The notes below the pieces were generated by a model. The model had not been told where the DNA came from. It made no database searches and worked only from the letters and a program-made list of their open reading frames with translations. A stretch of 7,687 nucleotides of DNA, from positions 1 to 7,687 of the forward strand of contig JAFVEU010000263.1 of NCBI GenBank assembly GCA_017475845.1, written 5' to 3'. Source of the stretch: Lachnospiraceae bacterium. GTDB taxonomy: Bacteria; Bacillota; Clostridia; Lachnospirales; Lachnospiraceae. Below are positions 1 through 4,878 of this stretch, piece after piece; position 1 is the stretch's first letter; the number at the start of each line of letters is the position of its first letter. Position numbers and translations under genes: made by a program.

Positions 1-1055
1 ATCCTCAGCGCCTCCTCAACTCCCTTTTCCGTAAGGCTCTTCCGGCTGTCATTCATTTCCTTAAGGATAACAGCCCTTTCATGGATCTCTTTTCCGTCTT
101 CGCATAAGAGGAGCTTCAACGCATCTTCCGCATCGCCAAGCCTCCCCGCCGCATTTATACAGGGTCCCAGGATAAAGCCCACATGGTAAGGGGTGAGGGT
201 CTTTCCCCTCAGGGAGTTTAGGGATATAAGCTCCCTTAAACCGGGATTGGAACAGTTTTCAAGCCGCTTCAGTCCCTCTTTCACCAGCATCCTGTTCTCG
301 CCCTTAAGGGGCATCACATCCCCAATGGTTGCAAAGGCCGCTATCTCAAGGAATTCATCCGCTTCCCTCATGTCCGCTCCTGCCTTTTCATAGAGGGACA
401 CAATGAATTTATAGGCCACATAAGCTCCGCAGATATCCTTAAAGGGATAGCTGCAGTCCTGCCTCTTTGGATCCACTATGGCATCTGCTTCCGGAAGGAC
501 ATCCTCTCTCCTGTCTCCCTCAGTCCTAAAGGGCACCTCATGATGGTCGGTTATTATGACCGTCATGCCAAGGCTTTTTGCGAGAGATATCTCATGTACG
601 GCCGAAATACCGTTATCGCAGGTTATGATGGTGTCCGTGCCGGCGTCGTAAGCTTCTCTTATTATCTTTTCATTCAGTCCGTATCCGTCAAGGATCCTGT
701 GAGGTATGCGGTGATCCACCTCAGCCCCCATTTTCTTAAGGCCCTTTTCCAGGATAAATACGGCTGAAACCCCGTCTATATCGTAGTCTCCGGCGATCCG
801 GATCTTTTTCTTCTCTTTGATCTTATTTAAGGTGATCTCTACGGCCCTGTCCATGTCCTTCAGACAAAAGCCGCTGTACTCCCTGGAGAAAAGCTTATCC
901 GTACTCTTTTCCAGATAGTCCCGGATCTCACTGTCCTCTGTTACTCCCCTGTTCCGGAGCAGCCTTGCAAGCACCGGGGAAATGCCGTATTTCTTCCCGA
1001 TCTCCACGTAATCCCCGGGTTTCGAGATTATCACCCATTTTTCAGTCCGCTGCAA
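1..1055 (-). CDS. recJ: Single-stranded-DNA-specific exonuclease RecJ, N-terminal 351 residues (runs off left edge)
   Basis: RecJ is a DHH-family 5'-to-3' single-strand DNA exonuclease acting in the cytoplasm in recombinational repair and replication restart. The visible part carries the DHH phosphoesterase signature in order: motif I DYDIDG (residues about 90-95), the substrate-lining motif IPHR..DGYGLN (117-128), motif II CDNG (146-149), motif III DHH (170-172), then VDPKR..CSYPFK, IGDVMPLKGENR (244-255) and GPCINAAGRLG (297-307). About 351 of the usual 560-800 residues are present; the DHHA1 and OB domains lie outside the window. The frame has an in-frame TAA two codons before TTG 1055, so only TTG 1055 or GTG 1034 can be the start. 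I chose TTG because AGGAG lies 10 nt upstream and it gives the N-terminus MQRTEKWVI, with the EKW seen in relatives. The first 14 nt overlap the end of scfB, suggesting translational coupling in one operon. Family identity is secure; the start is inferred. Confidence 0.95.
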   Translation of the reverse strand, partial: MQRTEKWVIISKPGDYVEIGKKYGISPVLARLLRNRGVTEDSEIRDYLEKSTDKLFSREYSGFCLKDMDRAVEITLNKIKEKKKIRIAGDYDIDGVSAVFILEKGLKKMGAEVDHRIPHRILDGYGLNEKIIREAYDAGTDTIITCDNGISAVHEISLAKSLGMTVIITDHHEVPFRTEGDRREDVLPEADAIVDPKRQDCSYPFKDICGAYVAYKFIVSLYEKAGADMREADEFLEIAAFATIGDVMPLKGENRMLVKEGLKRLENCSNPGLRELISLNSLRGKTLTPYHVGFILGPCINAAGRLGDAEDALKLLLCEDGKEIHERAVILKEMNDSRKSLTEKGVEEALR

Positions 1056-2460
1056 TGCTTACATTCTCCTGTTTATCCAAAAAGTCCTGCTCGTCAGAGA
1101 GTGCTGCCTTTATCATGATGGCGCATTCTATGCGCTTTCTCTGGAGGGCACAGCCCAGGGCATAATTCCCGTTTATGTCCCCGGTGGCGTGGTAGGAATT
1201 GGCCGCGCAGCCCCCGGAGCAGTAGAATTTCGCAAAACAGTCCCTGCATTCCTCTTTGGTATATACGTTTGAAGAGGCAAAGAGGGCAGCGATCTTTTCA
1301 TTCTTTATCCCCTCGAACACATTTCCCATCAGAAACTCTTCTTCCCCGGTAAACTGATGGCAGGGATAGATATCGCCCCAGGGCGTGACGGATATATATT
1401 CGCCGCCGCTTCCGCAGCCGGAAAGCCGTTTTGCTATGCAGGGCCCGCCCTTAAGGTCTATCATGAAGTGGAAGAAATTAATATATTTCCCGCTTTTTCT
1501 CCGCCTGATCACTTCCTCCGCAAGTATATCATACTGCTCAAGAAGGGTATCCAGATCCTCCTCCCTTAAGGCATAGTCCTCCTTCGGATCGCAGACCACG
1601 GGCTCCACCGAGATCTGTTCAAAGCCAAGGTCGTTTAAGTGCAGCACATCCGCCGCAAAATCCCTGTTATAGCGGGTATATGTCCCTCTCACATAATAGT
1701 TCTTCTGATCCCGGAGCTTTGCCGCCTTAAGGAATTTGGGGAGAATGATATCATAGGACCCGCTTCCCGTTGCCGTGGGCCTCATCCGGTCATTTACCTC
1801 TTTTCTCCCGTCGATGGAGAGCACCAGATTTCCCATTTCCTTATTGGCAAAATCCAGTATTTCGTCATTTAAGAGGACTCCGTTTGTGGTAAGGGTAAAA
1901 CGGAAGTTTTTATCAAACTCCTTTTCCTTTGACCTGCCGTATTCCACCAGCTTCTTCACCACGTCAAAATTCATGGTGGGCTCTCCCCCGAAGAAATCCA
2001 CCTCCAGGTTTCTCCTGTTTCCGGAGTGCTCGATAAGGTAATCAAGAGCCTTCGCCCCCACTTCAAAGCTCATAAGGGCTCTTCTGCCGTGGTACTCTCC
2101 CTCTTCCGCAAAACAGTATCTACAGCGGAGGTTGCAGTCATGGGCGATATGGAGGCACATGGCCTTTACCACCGGTTCCTTTGCCTTGGATTCGGTAAAT
2201 TTATCCACATAGGGCTCGTAGATATCCTTTGCATAGAGGGTACCCTCTTTCCTGAGCCCCTCTATCTCCGAGATCGCTTCCTTAAGCTCTTCTTCACCGT
2301 ATCTGTTTCCGGTCAGGGAGGCTGCCTCGGAGATACTGAGATCCGGCCGATCCTCCATAAGGGGGATCAGGTCGTAGGCCACCTCATCCACAAGGTGCAC
2401 CGCCCCCGACTCCACATCCAGAACTATATTGAATCCATTACTCTTATATTGATGGATCAT
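1042..2460 (-). CDS. scfB: SCIFF ranthipeptide maturase (radical SAM/SPASM thioether-forming enzyme)
   Basis: This 472-aa cytoplasmic enzyme is expected to make a Cys-to-Thr thioether in the SCIFF precursor encoded just upstream, as characterised for the related CteB of Clostridium thermocellum. Residues 1-90 (MIHQYKSNGFNIVLDV onward) form the PqqD-like RiPP recognition element that binds the leader. The radical SAM core carries C109-x3-C113-x2-C116 for the SAM-binding [4Fe-4S] cluster, FFGGEP at 156-161, TLTTNG near 189-194 and LSIDG at 214-218. The SPASM region supplies auxiliary-cluster cysteines at C341, C349, C367, C405, C408, C414, C418 and C437, including CRDCFAKFYCSGGC. The longer reading beginning at GTG 2484 is rejected: ATG 2460 has AGGAG 8 nt upstream and starts exactly like the family. 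The gene follows scfA across a 132-nt structured gap with a terminator, so it probably depends on read-through from the scfA promoter. It overlaps recJ by 14 nt. Confidence 0.96.
   Translation of the reverse strand: MIHQYKSNGFNIVLDVESGAVHLVDEVAYDLIPLMEDRPDLSISEAASLTGNRYGEEELKEAISEIEGLRKEGTLYAKDIYEPYVDKFTESKAKEPVVKAMCLHIAHDCNLRCRYCFAEEGEYHGRRALMSFEVGAKALDYLIEHSGNRRNLEVDFFGGEPTMNFDVVKKLVEYGRSKEKEFDKNFRFTLTTNGVLLNDEILDFANKEMGNLVLSIDGRKEVNDRMRPTATGSGSYDIILPKFLKAAKLRDQKNYYVRGTYTRYNRDFAADVLHLNDLGFEQISVEPVVCDPKEDYALREEDLDTLLEQYDILAEEVIRRRKSGKYINFFHFMIDLKGGPCIAKRLSGCGSGGEYISVTPWGDIYPCHQFTGEEEFLMGNVFEGIKNEKIAALFASSNVYTKEECRDCFAKFYCSGGCAANSYHATGDINGNYALGCALQRKRIECAIMIKAALSDEQDFLDKQENVSIAAD
1066..1070 (-). 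promoter_or_regulatory. Ribosome binding site that decides the recJ start
   Basis: On the minus strand AGGAG lies inside the last codons of scfB, 10 nt before the TTG at 1055. No Shine-Dalgarno is seen before the alternative GTG at 1034, so this site favours the TTG start. It is embedded in an upstream coding region, as expected for coupled translation. Confidence 0.6.
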
Positions 2461-2468
2461 TGGTAAAA

Positions 2469-2475
2469 CTCCTTC
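2469..2475 (-). promoter_or_regulatory. Strong ribosome binding site of scfB
   Basis: The minus strand reads GAAGGAG followed by TTTTACCA and ATG at 2460. The 8-nt spacing from AGGAG is near ideal. It fixes the scfB start at 2460 and rejects the GTG at 2484, which lies upstream of this site. Confidence 0.8.
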
Positions 2476-2484
2476 TGCAACCAA

Positions 2485-2541
2485 GCAGGGGGAAAACGTC
2501 CCTGCTCGATCAAGCTCGAACAGCCACTCGACAGCTTATCG
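2485..2541 (-). other. Two stem-loops in the scfA-scfB intercistronic leader
   Basis: Downstream of the terminator, the transcript can fold twice before the scfB ribosome binding site. The first hairpin (2507-2541) pairs CGAT with ATCG, AAGCT with AGCTT and CGA with TCG, with small bulges between and an 8-nt loop. The second (2485-2505) pairs GCAGGG with CCCTGC around a 9-nt loop. Neither is followed by a T-tract. They could stabilise the processed scfB end or control its translation; these roles are inference from pairing by eye only. Confidence 0.4.
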
Positions 2542-2544
2542 CTC

Positions 2545-2573
2545 AAAAAAAGGAGAGCCCTCCGGCCCTCCTT
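2545..2573 (-). terminator. Intrinsic terminator after scfA (probable partial attenuator before scfB)
   Basis: On the minus strand AAGGAGGGCC, a GGAG tetraloop and GGCTCTCCTT form a 10-bp stem with one G-U pair, followed by further T residues (seven consecutive Ts counting two in the stem). It starts about 20 nt after the scfA stop. No T-tract follows the hairpin on the plus strand, so it acts only leftward. Because scfB has no visible promoter of its own, incomplete termination would set a high precursor-to-enzyme ratio, a common layout in RiPP operons. Confidence 0.85.
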
Positions 2574-2592
2574 GAAAAAGCACAGATCAGAT

Positions 2593-2739
2593 TCAGCTTT
2601 TTTTATTCTCGCAAGACTGATTGCCTACTGTACAGCTGGTCTTGCATGCAGACTGGCATGAGGTCTGGCACTCGCCGCAGCCGCCCTTTGCCATGCTCTT
2701 CTTATAGTCTCTTGTATTCAAAGTCCTGATATGCTTCAT
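2593..2739 (-). CDS. scfA: SCIFF precursor peptide (six-cysteine ranthipeptide)
   Basis: This encodes the 48-aa precursor of a ranthipeptide (radical non-alpha thioether peptide) of the 'six cysteines in forty-five' family. The leader is MKHIRTLNTRDYKKSMAKGG and the core has Cys at 21, 24, 28, 32, 36 and 43, in the family-typical CGECQTSCQSACKTSC and TVGNQSC order. In the studied C. thermocellum relative CteA the thioether joins Cys32 and Thr37 (from memory); both positions exist here in the same numbering. An in-frame extension reaches upstream to 2826, but family conservation starts at MKHI and the longer start would overlap the promoter, so ATG 2739 was chosen. GGAG sits only 3 nt before it and AAGGAG 14 nt before it, so the ribosome site is not ideal. 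It has its own promoter, is followed by a terminator, and is modified by the ScfB encoded next. The mature peptide's function is not established. Confidence 0.96.
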   Translation of the reverse strand: MKHIRTLNTRDYKKSMAKGGCGECQTSCQSACKTSCTVGNQSCENKKS

Positions 2740-2816
2740 GATCTCCGTTTCCGCTCCTTCCTTTTCTATTCTTTCCGCGGTGTTGCGATCCCGCGTATCT
2801 TTCCTAAAACAGGGAT

Positions 2817-2846
2817 AGTATACCACATAAACCGTACAGGGTGCAA
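2817..2846 (-). promoter_or_regulatory. Promoter of scfA (sigma-A type)
   Basis: On the minus strand TTGCAC (2846-2841) and TATACT (2822-2817) are separated by 18 nt, close to the housekeeping sigma consensus. The expected start site near 2810 gives a leader of about 70 nt before scfA. The -35 begins 10 bp after the recX stop codon, leaving no room for a separate recX terminator. The leader contains a small CGCGG/CCGCG inverted repeat. Assigned by motif only. Confidence 0.75.
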
Positions 2847-2856
2847 CTTGCTTCCG

Positions 2857-3492
2857 TTATGATCCGGCATCCCGGTACCGCTCTGCGAGTTTTCTGCACT
2901 TTCCGGGTTCAAAGCCCTTTCCTGAAAGGTAATAAAGGAGCTTCTGCTCTGCTTCGTAATCCATGGCAGCCGGATCCGGACAGCGTTTTCCGATGAGCTT
3001 CAGTATCAGCTCCTCCTCCCGGTCCTCTCCGTTATCCGCCTGGTCATCTTCAAATTCCCGCAGAGCTTCGGACAGGAGCTCCCGGTCGATGCCCTTTCTC
3101 CTAAGATCCGCCTCTATCCTTTTTAAGCTGTGCCGGGCGGACTTATCACGGATATACTGGGCCGTAAAGCGCCGGTCATCAAGAAATCTGCCCTTCTTTG
3201 CAGCTTCCACAGCGGCATCTATGGCTTCTCCGGGATACATATCCTCCTTCAGTTTATCCCTCAGCTCCTTTTCGGTCTTATCGAATCTGTCAAGCAGGTG
3301 GAGGGTACGGCTCTTCGCCCTTTTAACAAGGACAGCTTCAAGGATATCGGCGTATTTTACGCTGTCTATCTCCTCACCTTCCTTAAGGGCATATTTCCTT
3401 ACCTCACTGTCATAGAGGACAAAGGCAGATCCCTGATCAAGAGTGATCAGCTGTCTGCCCTTTTTCCAGGGCGAAATTCCGGTAATGATCAT
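2857..3492 (-). CDS. recX: Regulatory protein RecX
   Basis: RecX binds RecA filaments in the cytoplasm and modulates recombinase activity, typically inhibiting it. The 211-aa product is within the usual range for Firmicutes RecX. It is a three-helix tandem repeat protein: the N-terminal part (1-55) is less conserved, followed by LHLLDRFDKTEKELRDKL (about 64-81), GRFLDDRRFTAQYIRDKSAR (101-120), SLKRIEADLRRKGID (122-136) and a last repeat ending YYLSGKGFEPGKCRKL (187-202), all recognisable RecX signatures. The ATG overlaps the recA stop by 4 bp (ATGA) and has no strong Shine-Dalgarno, so its translation is probably coupled to recA at a lower level. It shares the SOS-controlled recA transcript. 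An acidic insert, EFEDDQADNGEDREEE (146-161), lies between the second and third repeats. Confidence 0.95.
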   Translation of the reverse strand: MIITGISPWKKGRQLITLDQGSAFVLYDSEVRKYALKEGEEIDSVKYADILEAVLVKRAKSRTLHLLDRFDKTEKELRDKLKEDMYPGEAIDAAVEAAKKGRFLDDRRFTAQYIRDKSARHSLKRIEADLRRKGIDRELLSEALREFEDDQADNGEDREEELILKLIGKRCPDPAAMDYEAEQKLLYYLSGKGFEPGKCRKLAERYRDAGS

Positions 3493-4565
3493 TTTCCGCT
3501 CTTTTTCCCGCTGTCCTTAGTATCCTCGGGGGCTGCAGCAGCTTTTACATCTGCTTCCTCTCCCTCCGAAACAAGTCCGAAATGCTGCCTTACCTCTTTT
3601 TCCACCTTCGAAAGGATATCGGGATGCTCCTCTAAATAGAGCTTGGTATTCTCCCTGCCCTGTCCTATCTTATCCCCGTTGTAGGAGAACCAGGCGCCGG
3701 CCTTATTTATCACATCTATGCCTGCAGCGAGATCCAGGATATCTCCCACTGTGGAAATACCCTTCCCGAACATGATGTCAAACTCAGCTTCCTTGAAGGG
3801 AGGCGCGATCTTATTCTTTACCACCTTGACTCTGGTGCGGTTTCCGATGACCTCTCCCCCCGGGCTGATCTTATCGATACGGCGGACATCCAGCCTTACG
3901 GAGGAATAGAATTTCAGTGCCCGGCCTCCTGTGGTGGTCTCGGGATTTCCGAACATAACGCCCACCTTTTCTCTCAGCTGGTTGATAAAGATCACCGTGC
4001 AGTTTGACTTGCTGATGACGGCCGTAAGCTTTCTCAGCGCCTGGGACATGAGCCTTGCCTGAAGACCCACATGGGAATCTCCCATCTCACCGTCTATCTC
4101 CGCCTTGGGTACCAGTGCGGCAACGGAGTCCACAACCACTATATCCACCGCTCCCGAGCGGACCATGGTCTCGGTGATCTCCAGTGCCTGCTCTCCGGAA
4201 TCCGGCTGGGAGATGTAGAGGTTATCTATATCCACACCGATATTCTTGGCATAAACGGGATCCAGGGCATGCTCGGCATCTATGAAGCCTGCGATCCCTC
4301 CCCTCTTCTGTACTTCCGCTATCATGTGAAGGGTGACCGTGGTCTTACCCGAAGACTCGGGACCGTATATCTCTACGATCCTTCCCTTGGGGATACCCCC
4401 GAGTCCCAGAGCTATGTCCAGTGAAAGAGAACCCGTGGGAATGGTCTCGATATTCATATTCGCGCTCTGGTCACCGAGCTTCATCACGGCGCCTTTTCCG
4501 AACTGCTTCTCTATCTGGGAAAGAGCGATATCCAATGCCTTCTGTTTATTCTCATTGATCTCCAT
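3489..4565 (-). CDS. recA: Recombinase RecA
   Basis: RecA is the cytoplasmic ATP-dependent strand-exchange recombinase and the co-protease that triggers LexA self-cleavage in the SOS response. The 358-aa product is full length. Visible elements: N-terminal helix (KQKALDIALSQIEKQFGKG), Walker A GPESSGKT (68-75), catalytic Glu in FIDAEHALDP (E98), Walker B DIVVVDSVAAL (141-151), the MGDSHVGLQARLMSQALRK segment around L1 (161-179), FINQLREK (193-200), loop L2 around VMFGNPETTTGGRALKFY (203-220), and an Ala/Asp/Lys-rich disordered tail from about 332. ATG 4565 is preceded by AAAGGA with 9-nt spacing and gives the usual N-terminus. It is followed by recX with a 4-bp overlap. Two upstream promoters and a LexA box show SOS control. 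No inteins or disruptions are seen. Confidence 0.99.
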   Translation of the reverse strand: MEINENKQKALDIALSQIEKQFGKGAVMKLGDQSANMNIETIPTGSLSLDIALGLGGIPKGRIVEIYGPESSGKTTVTLHMIAEVQKRGGIAGFIDAEHALDPVYAKNIGVDIDNLYISQPDSGEQALEITETMVRSGAVDIVVVDSVAALVPKAEIDGEMGDSHVGLQARLMSQALRKLTAVISKSNCTVIFINQLREKVGVMFGNPETTTGGRALKFYSSVRLDVRRIDKISPGGEVIGNRTRVKVVKNKIAPPFKEAEFDIMFGKGISTVGDILDLAAGIDVINKAGAWFSYNGDKIGQGRENTKLYLEEHPDILSKVEKEVRQHFGLVSEGEEADVKAAAAPEDTKDSGKKSGK

Positions 4566-4587
4566 ATTGTATTTTCCTTTCTTTTCC

Positions 4588-4648
4588 GGCCGCGCCAGGG
4601 GAAATATGCTGTACTGCGGCCTTTTAGCCCTTTTATCTGCTTAAAGGG
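4588..4648 (-). other. Stem-loops in the recA 5' leader
   Basis: Between the LexA box and the recA ribosome site the leader has two inverted repeats: CCCTTT/AAAGGG (4648-4643 with 4633-4628, 9-nt loop) and GGCCGC/GCGGCC (4621-4616 with 4593-4588, 22-nt loop). Neither is followed by a T-run resembling a terminator. They may affect mRNA stability or recA translation; no known riboswitch class is recognised. Folding was judged by eye. Confidence 0.35.
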
Positions 4649-4660
4649 TCATTCTCTAAT

Positions 4661-4674
4661 CGAACTAAAGTTCG
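4661..4674. promoter_or_regulatory. LexA (SOS) box of recA
   Basis: CGAACTAAAGTTCG is a dyad with 5-bp arms (CGAAC/GTTCG) and a 4-bp centre, matching the Gram-positive LexA/DinR operator core GAAC-N4-GTTC. It starts 6 bp downstream of the proximal -10 and covers the predicted start site near 4674, so bound LexA would block the proximal promoter directly and could impede transcription from the distal one. Confidence 0.9.
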
Positions 4675-4680
4675 ATATTG

Positions 4681-4709
4681 ATAGTAACAAATAGTTTTTT
4701 CTTTGTCAA
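4681..4709 (-). promoter_or_regulatory. Proximal recA promoter (P2)
   Basis: On the minus strand a perfect TTGACA (4709-4704), a 17-nt spacer and TACTAT (4686-4681) form a strong sigma-A type promoter. Predicted initiation falls at the edge of the LexA box, giving a leader of about 109 nt. This is the expected SOS-repressed recA promoter. Confidence 0.85.
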
Positions 4710-4791
4710 GGGTACAGGCAGAAAAATAAAACAGCTCATAACCTTATAACAAATGGGAAAACGCAGGGAATCCTGCTGAAAGACGAAAAGA

Positions 4792-4820
4792 ATTATCACA
4801 CAGAGCCACACCTTTGTCAA
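4792..4820 (-). promoter_or_regulatory. Distal promoter upstream of recA (P1)
   Basis: On the minus strand TTGACA (4820-4815), a 17-nt spacer and GATAAT (4797-4792) match the housekeeping consensus almost perfectly. Initiation near 4785 would produce a leader of about 220 nt that reads through P2 and the LexA box into recA. It directly abuts the 30-bp tandem repeat. No other gene lies between it and recA, so it is read as a second recA promoter. Confidence 0.75.
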
Positions 4821-4878
4821 GAGGCGGGATCTTACCTGCCCTTCCAGTATGAGGCCGGATCTTACCTTCCCTTCCGGT
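4821..4878. repeat. Tandem duplication of a 30-bp unit
   Basis: Two units, 4821-4850 and 4851-4880, match at 25 of their first 28 positions (mismatches at unit positions 6, 18 and 26). Both contain GGATCTTACCT on the plus strand. The right-hand copy reaches into the stop codon of the surface-protein gene and the left-hand copy abuts the -35 of P1. No T-tract follows, so this is not a standard terminator. Its role is unknown. Confidence 0.85.

Noticed and set aside
2740..2826. N-terminal extension of the SCIFF peptide to 77 residues
   Set aside because: It would start about at the promoter -10, upstream of the predicted transcription start, and the family's conserved N-terminus is MKHI at 2739.
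4665..4739. A 24-codon open frame (MSCFIFLPVPL...) in the distal recA leader
   Set aside because: AAGG is only 2 nt from its ATG, the frame runs through P2 and the LexA box, and the composition is not protein-like. It looks like chance.
4758..4776. Hairpin GCAGG-ATTC-CCTGC followed by GTTTT on the minus strand as a terminator
   Set aside because: The stem is only 5 bp and the tail has four Ts interrupted by Cs. It lies just after the predicted P1 start, where a terminator would abolish P1, so evidence is too weak.
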